DNA of 64,000 nt, from assembly GCA_013399305.1 (NCBI GenBank), contig VXAI01000089.1, positions 2,938,388 to 3,002,387 on the forward strand, given 5' to 3'. Below the pieces are notes generated by a model, which was given only the letters and a program-made list of their open reading frames with translations, did not search any database and was not told the origin of the DNA. Position 1 is the stretch's first letter; each line of letters opens with the position of its first letter. The translations under genes were made by a program, and so were the position numbers. Source of the DNA: Rostratula benghalensis. Taxonomy: Eukaryota > Chordata > Aves > Charadriiformes > Rostratulidae. Shown piece after piece: positions 1 through 11,769 of this stretch.

Positions 1-2295
1 ATTTCTTTGAGTATTCAGAGACTGGCAAGCAGATCTGAAATTCTCATCTGGCCTTTCATAGTCTACTTAACTGGGGGAGTTTGACACAGCCAGTAACTGT
101 TTTCTGCTACTAGCTGTGCAGGTGAGCATACAGTGTGCATTGTAATTTTCTGTGCACAGGATTGAAGACCAGGGCATTTTAGCAGACAGCAACTGAAATA
201 CAAACACATGCAAAACAAGCTGCTTTATAAGAACACCCACATCATCACACACTGTGTTCAGGTACAGGGCAAGTGGCATCCTTTTTTTCTTTGGTGTACA
301 ATCAGACACAATCTAGTGGACTCACTTAGCCATCTCATCCCACAAAAAAATCTCACTTTCCTCTCAACCTCCCAGTGACAGGCTGCCCACATGGTTCACC
401 AAGAGTGATCTAGCACCTGCCATAGTGAAATATCTATCATCTTCAATCAGTCAGCTTTGAATCAGCCCTCTCTAACTGCGGGCACTAGAGGTAGCAGTGG
501 ACGTGCTCATCTTTATAGTCTGCCTTCTGTAGCACAAAGATCTAGATCTAGAGCACACCACTTCTGCAGAGGTGGAGGGAAGATATTTCCTTCTGATCAA
601 TGACTGTAGCATGAGCTTATGCACTGGAAGCTCCAAAACACTTTTGAAAAAAATCCATTCTTTCTTCTGAAACGACTTCGCGAAAGTTACTACAAACTCT
701 TAAGTATGATGCCCTGGTGGCACACTAAGAGTTGCTTTTGAAACATAGTGGGAAGAAGGGTTTTTCATGTCTGAGTCAGTTACATAGATAGGACCAGGAC
801 ATTCAAGGTACTGGGTGCCTTTCTGCTAACGGATTAACAGGACTAAAATGTTCATTACACTTTAGTGTAATACAATGCCTAAACTGTTCTACAAAGCCCT
901 TAGTGCCATATTCAAAAGTGCAAAAAGACTAAGGATTTGTTCATTTTATTACCATGTCTTGCACAGCCAGCTGGAAAAAAACAAGACATGATTTTAACCT
1001 ACTGCTCTCTGAATTACTTTTCTCATGAACTCAGTGAGCAGTGTCTGTGTACCCCTGGGCTGGAGGGGGTCAGAAACAGAGGAGGAGTGACTCACATCCT
1101 GACAGATTCACTCTTTGCAGGATCAAAGGTAGCATCATGGCGGCAGGCAGCCAAGGTGAGCACACCCTCTACCATGCCACAGAAAGAAGGGTTAATGGTG
1201 AAGAACATTTTTCATAGTCTCCCACAAATCATTTTGCAGTCATCAAGCCTGCACTGGAAAAATGGACAAGCAAATTCTGCTCTCCTAAGACCAGCTCCTC
1301 AGAGTTAGGTCCTGATGGCCAGAACTCTGTGAGATGTCAATGCACACCTGGGTGAAGAGAGGTTCAATGCACTCTGGCTCTGCTGATATCAGGATTTTTG
1401 GTTTTTTCTCATACTGTCTTTTCTCTTGAGGCTGTTCCTTCCTTAACTTTTTTGTCAATACCTGTTTCGACCAGAAAAAGTCTTCCTGTAACATTTCCAG
1501 AGGTGACTCACACAGAGTATTGGGACTGCCTAAATGCTAGGATCCTCCTCCCCATGAAGTTTCCGGACAGCATTGTTCAGAACTGTACTGCAAACCCACT
1601 GCATCCTGGAGGAATGCCTCTTCATCAGGGAGTTTAGCAAAAAGCTTTGTAGTGTAATGGTATCATTTGGGGATAACAAATCAGGGTTGACTCACAAATT
1701 GCAGGAATGTGCTTCTGGACCCATGCTACTTACAGAACGAGGGGAAAGGTCACCATCAGTGAAAGTATCATAAGTTGGTGGAGACACTTCTCACTTCTCA
1801 TAAGAAAACTTTCCATCTGGGCACATATGGTAGAAATGAGGAGAAAAAAAAATAAAAAATTAAGCATTAGAACCAATAAGATAGATACGGTATAAATCTG
1901 GTCAGGTCACAATAAGATTCCCTGAAGGGAATGATGAGTGTTTTCATTTCAGCCAGAGCCAGGCCATATGTGAATCATGGTGTATACATGTAAAGAGCTG
2001 AATCAATAGGTAGATAAATATTTATACACTTGAATTTTATTTAATGCCATATGCTTGCCAAAGAAAAGCAATCAGCTAAATAGCACCAATATATCAGCTA
2101 ATTATTGTAGGGTTAGTCTCTGTCTAGAGAAAATTGTTATGGCTCCACTGACTATTGTCAATTTGATGGTATTACTAGTTCAAAACTCCGCTGTTGCTTG
2201 TTTCCATCAGGAACAATCACCGGATCCTCTAGCCTGACATGAGTAGCAAATATTATATTCCATTTCACCTCCTGTTCTGACTGAGCTGGACAGTA

Positions 2296-2348
2296 TCTTT
2301 AGAGACTTTTAGAATCTTTTAGAGACTTTGAATCTGTTAGATTCGAAG
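2296..2348. repeat. Short direct repeat running into a hairpin
   Basis: The word TAGAGACTTT occurs twice 20 bases apart (2300-2309 and 2320-2329). The second copy runs into an inverted repeat at 2326-2348: arm CTTTGAATCT, loop GTT, arm AGATTCGAAG. That is a 10-pair stem with one G-T wobble. No function is known; this probably reflects local slippage. Confidence 0.6.
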
Positions 2349-2851
2349 CACAGAGAATCAACATAACCCTTTTTGTTATGTGTTTTCAGTATTAAAATAG
2401 AAATAAATACAAATTTGAAAATTAAACTTCTTTCTAGTCTGTTACTGCCTTCGGTACCCAAGCACTGCCTGGGTTCAGACCGTATTATGTAGCTTGTGTA
2501 CCTTTTCCTTGTCAGCAATACTGGCTTATCGAGCTTGTCATGCTCAGTCTGCTCTCAGCACCTTTTCTGCATCTCTTTTTTCTTTCCATTCAACAACAGT
2601 TGTTTAGGGATAGACACCATATTAATCCAGCTTTTCCTTTGCAGGACTGTTCTACACCAAGATCTATTTATTGATCTAATTTTCAGCCCCATGTACAGCT
2701 GGGTCACACAACTGAAGGGATGTTGTGAAGGAAAGAACAGTGACTTTGGATGGGAAAAAGGGAAAAGATCCACATGTTAACAAGCAGAAAGCAGGTGGCC
2801 CCCCATCCTTTCCTGCTAAAAAATATTTATCAATAATCTTCCTTCTATGGA

Positions 2852-2871
2852 CATAATTAAAATTAATTATG
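2852..2871. repeat. AT-rich near-perfect palindrome
   Basis: The arms CATAATTAA and TTAATTATG are perfect 9-base complements separated by only two A residues. Palindromes of this length in A+T-rich DNA are common by chance, and TAATTA is also a generic homeodomain core, so no function is claimed. Confidence 0.6.
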
Positions 2872-4264
2872 ATCTTACTTTTCTCTTTGTTAAATTAAAA
2901 AACATCCATTTCATTTCTTCCTGAGAAGCAGATTTTCCGTATCTCAGACATTATTTTAGATTCTTTTCCTTGTATTCCCAAGTGTTCTCTTTGAAAATGG
3001 GACTGGAAATAGATACTGCCTTACAACAGTGGAAGAATTTACCTTCCTTGTCATGGACTGCCACATTTTATACAGACATGAGCCGAATGCAATTGCTTTA
3101 GCTATAATACAAGAGAGCAAGCTCACCACAGAAAATTACCTAGAGGCCCAGTGTTTTGTGGTCAGTGTTTCGTCACTGCAATAGTGATTTCCTTTTTGGC
3201 TATGTAGTTTCCTTTATCTCCTCCCACTTCCAGCCTTTCTGAAGCCTCTGTGGGTCACTAGGCCTGAAGTAGAAGGTTCAGTAGTTTAATTGACTGCTTT
3301 CACTCATTTTGGCTCCGAACCACAGATAAGATCATGAACTCTGGAATTAAAACGTCAGCCAAGCATGTCATAACAGCCAGGTAAGAGCCACTCACAGTTC
3401 CCTGCCCTGACTTGCAGGAATGAGGGAGACTGGGATCTCATTGTCATGCTCTGAGACTTCTTAACAAGGTGTGTCTCTCCCCTTTGCCTGAACTTGCAAA
3501 ACTGAAGGTTGCACTGCAGCACATTCAGTATACACGCAACCTGCTGTCTTGTTTTAAAAGGGATGTCAGAGCAGGAGTGGAGAAATGTGCCAGTGAAACA
3601 TGGAAAAGTAAATACTTTACAAATGCTCTTTGCCACTCACCAAGACTTAATTTAGTTCTCTACATCAGCTTTCTGAATGTATATATTTGTTAGAAAATTG
3701 AAAGGCAGGTAAGGATGCAATACCAAAGAAGCTGTTAAAATATCAATCTTTGCCAACATAGCTACCACAAAGAGGAAAGTAATTGATTTTTTTGCATACT
3801 GCTAACTATACGATGAGTGATTTATGGATATTTCTGCGCACTGGGAGACTCACCCCATTTTCCTCTAGGTTAGACTTCTGGTACGGGGGCATTTCAGACT
3901 CCAATAGATGTATACTGGGGTGTTTATGAGATTAGATTGGATTGTAACTCTAGAGATTCAGTGTCTTCTCCAAGACACATATGGGAAAACCTCCGCATAG
4001 ACATTGTGAATTCTATACAGTGTAGTTTATAATGTTCATTAAGTCCAGCATGTGTAATAACAAAATGGCTCAGTATTCTTTCTGAACACTGGGTATGAAG
4101 AGAGATGAGGATTTGCTTTCATATTTGTAGAAAACTGTGATTTAAATAGGTTAGCCTATCCTGAATTTGCCTAGGAACTTCTAGAGAATGTTTAATAAAA
4201 AAGAATATCTTTAGGTTGGTTTATGGGCTGATTTCATTGTGTCTGTGATTTGCTTTCCACATAA

Positions 4265-4283
4265 GCACACACCTAATGTGTGC
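4265..4283. repeat. Short hairpin, 7-base arms
   Basis: A perfect inverted repeat GCACACA / TGTGTGC is separated by the five-base loop CCTAA. The stem is too short for a microRNA precursor, and the flanks do not extend the pairing. Confidence 0.5.
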
Positions 4284-7200
4284 CAGCAGGAGGTATCCGC
4301 AAGAGATTATCACATGCAGAACTAGTCTGTTGGGCATCCAGGAAAGTTCGTCTCTGTTACCTTTTAAAACAAAGTAGCCAAGTGTGAGCAGTCTCTCTGA
4401 GAATTGGTAAGTAATTGTGTAGTATAAAAATGCTCTGAAACAAAAAAATATTATGTCCTTGTGAGTTCATGATACAGTGCCTCTGAATCCCCTAGTGAAG
4501 TATACAAGATTCTGTTTGCTTCCCATGATCTATGTCTGCTACCATCACATTTAAGGACTTTGTTCTCAGGTAGGGTGGAAAGAGGACTGGAAAAAAGGCA
4601 GCAAGTCATGACTGCTCCTAGTCTCTGGAAAATACAGACAAGTACAGAGAAAGGAATAAAGGCTGGTAGAGGAGTGTGATTAAGAATTTTCCAAAAGAAA
4701 GCCCATCCAGCCATCCTGTATGTTTCTGAGGAAGGAATGTACTATTGAGACTGTATCTACTTGTCTGATATTACATCAGAGTCAATACATTTCCTGCCTG
4801 CATAGCTTGTTACTCAACTTCTGGCCTGGAAAACGAGGTTATACCTGCTTTGATTCTGATTATCTCTAAGCAGCAGAGTGAGCTCCACTACTGTTACCCC
4901 ATTACATTTTTGGCAATACTGCTCTTATGGGGACAATGACATGAGCAAGATATAATATATTTCATGATACAGTTGAAGAACACTTCATAAGTTATTACTA
5001 AGCAAGTTTAAGTTGAGGCTGTGTCTTGTCACTTACTGGTTGCAGCGTTTTCATTTTTGTCAGTATCACTTTCATTTTGAAAAAGTTGCAAGTAAAATAT
5101 CTGGCCTAATGTTAAGGATATTTTTGTGTTCTGTGGTCCAGAGTACATGGCAGTACCTGTAATGAATGTGTCATGATGTGCAAGTGGCAAAGCAGGTAAC
5201 ACCCCCCACAGAGTATGTGGAATACAACCAGGTCAAGTCTTTGCAGCCAGTACTTGCATACTGCAGAATCCTGGTGGAAGTAAGTTTAAGGCTACTTCTT
5301 ATCACTTACTATTGTAACACGTTGGTCCCATTGTGCAAGGAGCTCTATAAACACATATTGAGAGATAGAGAAGATGTGCATGGCAGGAGGGAGACAGGAG
5401 CCTGCTGAAGCTGAGGTAAACCTCAGAGTTAATCCACAACCCAGTGACTGGTGATTCACACACATCTGCATGTACCCCGTTTCTGGGAGTAGATGCTTTT
5501 TCTGAGACACATGTAGCGAATAACTGGTTTGTCTACCTATATCAACTTTGTCTGCTCAGCTGCTCCCTTTAGATAATGATGATGAAGACAAAACAAGCTG
5601 ATGGACATAGCTGTGTTTCTATAAGCTATCTGTGCCATTACATTTCCACTCCTTGAACTCTGTCAGTCATCAGCATGAACAGAATCTCACAGCACAATCA
5701 AAGTACTCTGCAAAGACTGAGTCATAGAACATTTTTAACCCCTCTTGGATTATTGCTTGAGCAGCTGTATGTGATAAAATTACAGAATCCTACATATTGT
5801 GGGAGCTGAGGCCCTAATGCTGTGTGCAATAGGCACTCCTTTGATCTTGTCTTTGAATTGATGCCTGCACATTAATCTAACTAGTATCAAGTACCAACCC
5901 AAATACAAGGACTAAGGTAACATGGCATGATTTGATTTTCCAAATCAGCTCTTACCTGCAATAACTGAAAGGTTTAACATATAACCACCAATCCTTTTGT
6001 TTTCCCTTGTATTTAAGAAACACTTGCACTCTGTCTTAACAGAGCAGGTAGCCTGTCAGTCTTGAGAGTGGTTAGTGTGCCTTGGAGAATAACTTTTATT
6101 GTGGAAGATGCTGTGGAAAGCCACCTAGGGGTAACATTCTACACTCCAACTGCCCCTGGAGAAGCTAAAGAGAAAATGTACTGACTAGCAGCTGAGTAGT
6201 GCTGGAGAACCAGGGAGCCATTCCAGCCCTGTTCCCCACTGGTTGTCTGGCAAGCAAGAGGACATATTTTAACATTCTCAGTGAGAGAACGAATGGTTGT
6301 GTTTAGCAATCTGGTGGACAACAATAAATTCAGCGTCAGCCCCAGAGGACCCCTGCTGCTTTTCTACCTGTTTGTCATCCTGGAACTTGAACCTGGCTAG
6401 AGACCTGCAGAGGTGGTTCTGAGGTGTGCAGGCATCAGCTCCATGTTAAAATGCCTCCTAAATAATTCACTTAATGAGAAAAGGAAATGAGGTATGTAGA
6501 CTACTGCTGAAGCAGAAGAAAAGGCTGGATGGTAAAATCAGAGTGTGGGAAACTAGGTGTGTGAGGAAGGTGCACATTCATTCAGAGGAGTGAATTCACA
6601 TACGTCTCTCAGAGCCAAATTGAAACTCATTGAGTCCACTGTATGTCTTTGATAGATGCTAGCCCAAGGCTTCAGAGACCAAAAGCATTGCCAGGAAGTG
6701 GTACACAGGAAAATGTGCATGCAGGAAAACAGGTGCTCTTTGAAGTGCTGTCTTGTGCAGTCACCCCACAATAACGCACTTTCACCTATTAGTGTGGTAA
6801 GCCACGATGAAAACAGAGATCACGAAGAACTAGCTGCAGGTAATGTTTAAAGAAGTATTTTAATCTGGAAATGTCTCAGAATAAATCTTCTTGACCTTTA
6901 CCTCCATGATTTCGAGTTCAAATGGAGAGTTCTGGATTATTCAGTAGTTTGCCTCATTTGAATCTTGTGGGATTTTTTTCAGCAAAGTAACAGGTCAAAT
7001 ATCCTGGAAGAGGGGTAAATAAGCTGTATGTGAAAAATGTAGATTTGTATCCTGTCACACACTGCAAAAGAGCTAATTAATCATGGCAAAGGTCTAACTG
7101 AGTTGGGACCTCCAAAGCAGTGCCAAAATACAATCAGGGTTTATACAGAATAGTAGAATGAGCTAGGAGCAGGGAGAATATACTGCCTATATGCAGCATT

Positions 7201-10200
7201 AGGCATCAGAAAAGAACAACAGAAATCACATGAAATCAATAAAATTCACTTTACTATGAGGTTATTTGAGAAGCATGGTCCATTTCACATATTCAAGGGA
7301 ATTGAATTGATGTGATTCTGTAGGGAGTTACCTGGAGAATGGATCACAGACCTTTCTTTTGTGTAGCAAAACAAGCTGAAGGGACAACGCAATGGCTAGG
7401 AGCCAGACCTAGAATAATTCAGACCAGAAACAAAAGTGGAAAAGTTTATAGTGAGTGACTCACATTCACTGAGCATCATAGCAAATTTGCAGACTTTTAA
7501 AAATTACAAGTAATACTATCATTCATTTCAATTTTGCTGAAAATCAGTGGCTACCCATGAGATCAGAGTAGATTATCTCTGCTATGTGCTTAGGTCCTCA
7601 GGAATAACTTGTGCGTGGATATTATGGTAACTTTACACCTTTCCACGTTTTGCTAGTGAACCATTTACTCATTTGTGTAGAAACAAAGTTTATGCATTCA
7701 CTACAAGTATTGTACAAGAAGAGACAATGTATCTGCTATTTCTTTTCAGTTATTGTAATACAACTTGTCTTCTAAAAGGAATCGATAGTGAGTGTAGTTA
7801 AGTTGCAGAACTACAAAGACATGATGAAGAAAAGTGCAGCAAAGAAATTATTCCTAAACTTCCAGACAGAGTTCTGAATGTATTTCCACAGAAAAACTAA
7901 TCCAAGTTCTGATGAAGTAACCAAAGTAGTAGTGTTAAGAAATCTAGGATATGAGTCAGAAAACAACAAGGTTTTACTTTTTACTCCAGTGTAAATTACA
8001 GCATTGAATATATGTACAAAAGGTTCCAACAGTAATAATGACAGGAAAAGAATTCACTACACAATGAGCTAGGTAGCAGGATGCCTTTCTTTCATCACCC
8101 ACTAATATCATACATCTGAAAGAGGTGTACTGTCACTCCATCAGAGTGTACATGGGCCTGAAGACCTGTTCTGGGAAAAGCATTAAATGTTCTGAGCTAC
8201 TTGGAGGTTTGTCGTGATGGTCCTCATATAGTGACTAGGAAGGATCTTGAAACCAAAATTTCCCATTTCTCTCAAATAAAACCCTCATTTTGCTTCACTG
8301 AGTGTGAGATTTGTTCAAGGCTCACTCATAATTTCTGCTGTTTTTTGATGACCAGTGTTAGCTATGTAACCCCAAAAACTAGCCAACATCACAGCTTATG
8401 GAAAGGGGAGACGTAGAGAGGCCCTTCTATAACGAGATCCTAATGGGCAAACTTTCAGACCTCTCCCCACAGTTCTGCTCTCTGTCAGCAGGCTCTGGCA
8501 TACACTTGCCAGCATGGCAGCAGAGAGGGTCAGAGACCCAGAAATTTCTCTGGACTTTTTTTTAAATTTTGGTATTTTTTTCTTCAGTTGCCTTTTCCTG
8601 TAAGCAACATATTCTGTCATTAGTAAAGAAGAGAGATGGGTCTATTAGCGAGAAAGTCAGGACTCAGAATTTCTCTAGGTTCAGGGACTATCCTCCAGAG
8701 CAGTAGCAGCACAGGACTCATTTCCAGCTAGTATACAAAAAAAGCAGGAGGTCCACAGCAAGTTATGGTCAACAGATCAGGCTGGAAGAAACAGTGGAAG
8801 TTTTAAAAGCTTAGTTCCATATCTGGCCTTCGAGAATAACTCACAGGCCTTGACTTGCAAAAGAACTGTCTTTGTCTCTGCAGCATCAATGCCCTCTTCA
8901 CCCAACTACACTGTGGTCATAATTTCATATCTTAATGCCTCATCTTCCCTATGTGGTGAATGAGGTTTTCCCAAATATCTCTTGGAAGACACCTTAAAAT
9001 TTTTGGAAACGGAGGATGCAAGGATGAATAAGGCAACCAGCAGACTGAAGAACCCAGTGAATTTGTGATGTTATCAAGGACCACATTCTGTGTGATCTTC
9101 ATCACAGCTGCTCTCTGAGGCAGACCTTCAAACCATTAAGCCAAAGCTCATGACCACCAGTAGGAAGAGGCTGATTGAGTTAAAATTATTTTGGCTGAGA
9201 TACTGCGCAAAAGAAATCACTTTGCAAGAAAATGCCAAGATGTCTGAACTATGACTCTTGTGAAGATGACAGTTCTCTTGCAGATGTGCAACAGGTCAAG
9301 GAGAAAGACACCTTCTTCTATATCTACAGCATGGTCTAATGAGTATGTGTCTTTCATTACAACTGGATTGATACACATAAATTGCAAATTGTCAGGGGAT
9401 TTATTTCCCTGGAGAGCTTTATGGTGTGCCATGCCTTCAGTATTTATCAGTGGGGGGTGAGAAGAGCTCTGCTTCAATTACAAAAACTGTGTTTGACTTC
9501 TGTTACAGCACTACCACCATATAACAGGAGAAGAAAATCTTTGTGAGGCATTTATTTTACATTTCACAGTGCTAGCCTTAACCAGAACATCCTTTGGTAA
9601 ATCACATTTTAGCCAGAGACTGTTACAAGATCACCTATCCTGAAATAGATAGGAGGCTTTTGCTCTCCAGTTAGATGAAAATTTCTCTTGGTGATAGAGC
9701 CATAACTGCCCCATGTTACTTACTAGGAGAATGCGATTATGAATAATCTCCCTCTGAGCAGCACAGTGTGCGTACATCAGAAACTTGCCAGAGGTGAACA
9801 TATATTTTTCTACCAAGATGTCACACATTGCCCATAGAGAGAGAGTGGTTCCTTCATCCAACACAGGAATGGTCTAGTCAGGCTGCTACGGCAGCAATTG
9901 CTTCTACCCTCCTCTGGAAAGCCTTTCTACCCTGCTCCCTCTCCTGTGCTTGTGTGCAATGACTTCTCAGTCCTCCTCCACAGAGTTAGTCATCTCAAGG
10001 AGGCAAGGACTAGGCAACGCTTCACTCAAAGGCCAACCCTCAGACAATGCCACAAGCTGTACTATCATGATGCAAAGCATGCAGCACATCTTTTGTAGCC
10101 AGAAGAGCGTTAAGAAAGAAACAGCTAAATTAGGGCTGCCAAAGAGCCATTGATCTCTGCAGTGTGTATGTGTTAGGATGCAGCATTTCATTATGGGAGC

Positions 10201-10659
10201 CTCATCTCCCACATCTTCCCATTCTCCAGGATGTCCCCTCTGCAGCCTGAAGCATCGCTACCTTCTTGCTTTTCTCTGCCTGCTGCTCTATTTGTTTTCC
10301 AGTCAAGATTTTTTTCTCCCAGGCCCAGCTCAGAGAAACAGAGCCTCCCCAGGAACTCATATATTAAATCTTTACCAAATCAGGATCCTAACACGGGTAT
10401 CAGTGATAAAAAAGTTCTTTCACATCCATGAAACATGGAATCAGGTACAATACGCTGCTCATGAGGCAGTTCATCATTTAAATGCATTAATTTCGTTTAT
10501 TTAATTTAAATGCATTGAAATATATCTCATTAGAACTAGTGAGAGCTAGTGGATCTAATGTGAAGCATTATTTTAGCATGTTTCTGCTGATATACGCCCT
10601 TCAATACTATGAAAAGAATGGTTTCTTGTAGTTTCTTGATGTGTTCCAATATGTTGTCT

Positions 10660-11350
10660 GTGTGCTAAGGTAAGCAGAGACTCTGTTACCAATATAATAT
10701 TCTCAATTAAGCTGATTGCAAATTTCATGACATTTCAGAGAATCTTGGAGGGCCCAGCCCAGAAAGCTAAATAATTAGCCATCTTTTCTGTTTGCATAAA
10801 CTGATCAATGGTCAGATACAGGGGATGCCTCCAATTCTTACTGTCTAAGATATTTTAACAGCTCAGACTTACAGAAAATGTTAGCTTTCCGAACTTGGCC
10901 ACTATTAAATTTCAGGGGAACCAAAAGGACTGCTAGTCATGTAAATTCTTTTTTCAGCTATTTGAGAGGAAGGGGTTCTTATGGAAGGAAAGGCGTACTG
11001 GAATGAAATACACAATCATGCTCATTAAACAAATTGGAGGCATAGCTGTTGGCTATAATTTGAAAGTGATAGATAATTGCAAGATGAAATAGCCTTCGGA
11101 TTTTGCCAATTACTTTGAGACCCCAGATAAAAGGAAGAAAACGGAATTAAATTAGCAAGGAAGTCGTCATTTAAAAGTGATAGTAAAACACATCAGGGGA
11201 CATAAATATCTACGTGCAATATTTTACAGTTTATGTTGCTAAGACTTTTGTCCATTAAAAGGCTTAGCACAGAAACAAGAATATTAACAAAAAAAACTTT
11301 AAACCAAAATTAAATAAAAGACTCTTGCCAACAGTGATTAACATGGAATC
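10660..11350. other. Candidate conserved non-coding block (texture only)
   Basis: This stretch is even in composition, free of simple repeats and CR1 remnants, and full of words typical of developmental enhancers: CAATTAAG, TAATTAG, ATAATTGC, CATTTAAAAG and several ATTTGCA-like or TTTGCAT-like octamer words. It resembles deeply conserved vertebrate non-coding elements in general style. That is an impression only, since no alignment was available. It runs almost into the assembly gap, so the block may be cut. Confidence 0.2.
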
Positions 11351-11419
11351 ATGTCCTAAATCTGTCTATAGGCTTAGACTGACCAAAGGGAGTGAAAGAA
11401 ATAGGGTAATATTATAATA

Positions 11420-11769
11420 NNNNNNNNNNNNNNNNNNNNNNNNNNNNNNNNNNNNNNNNNNNNNNNNNNNNNNNNNNNNNNNNNNNNNNNNNNNNNNNNN
11501 NNNNNNNNNNNNNNNNNNNNNNNNNNNNNNNNNNNNNNNNNNNNNNNNNNNNNNNNNNNNNNNNNNNNNNNNNNNNNNNNNNNNNNNNNNNNNNNNNNNN
11601 NNNNNNNNNNNNNNNNNNNNNNNNNNNNNNNNNNNNNNNNNNNNNNNNNNNNNNNNNNNNNNNNNNNNNNNNNNNNNNNNNNNNNNNNNNNNNNNNNNNN
11701 NNNNNNNNNNNNNNNNNNNNNNNNNNNNNNNNNNNNNNNNNNNNNNNNNNNNNNNNNNNNNNNNNNNNN
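11420..11769. other. Assembly gap (350 N)
   Basis: This is an unbroken run of 350 N. Open frames that cross it are artefacts made of unknown residues. The flanks (TATTATAATA on the left, CATATATCAG on the right) are A+T-rich, but nothing in them tells what the missing bases are. Confidence 1.

Larger units (their letters stand above)
1..11419. other. Non-coding unique sequence, no gene seen
   Basis: AT-rich vertebrate-type DNA in which I see no recognisable exon, RNA gene or interspersed repeat. The longest open frames are about 123 codons (937-1308, plus) and 108 codons (10178-10504, plus). Neither has a domain I know, and neighbouring frames are also open, as expected by chance. Small inverted repeats occur and are listed separately. 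The last 0.7 kb before the gap (about 10660-11350) has the texture of a conserved non-coding element and is also listed separately. The interval could be intergenic or an intron; the sequence alone does not decide this. Confidence 0.7.

Noticed and set aside
538..549. AGATCTAGATCT 12-base palindrome
   Set aside because: A self-complementary 12-mer of repeated GATCTA is unremarkable in 64 kb and has no supporting context.
5240..5290. Possible splice donor GTAAGTTT after CTGGTGGAA
   Set aside because: No acceptor and open frame upstream gave a credible exon; isolated donor-like words are frequent.
5005..5315. Two similar stretches (AAGTTTAAG...CACTTACT near 5005 and 5281), suggestive of a duplication
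   Set aside because: Similarity is limited to about 30 bases with several mismatches and does not extend.
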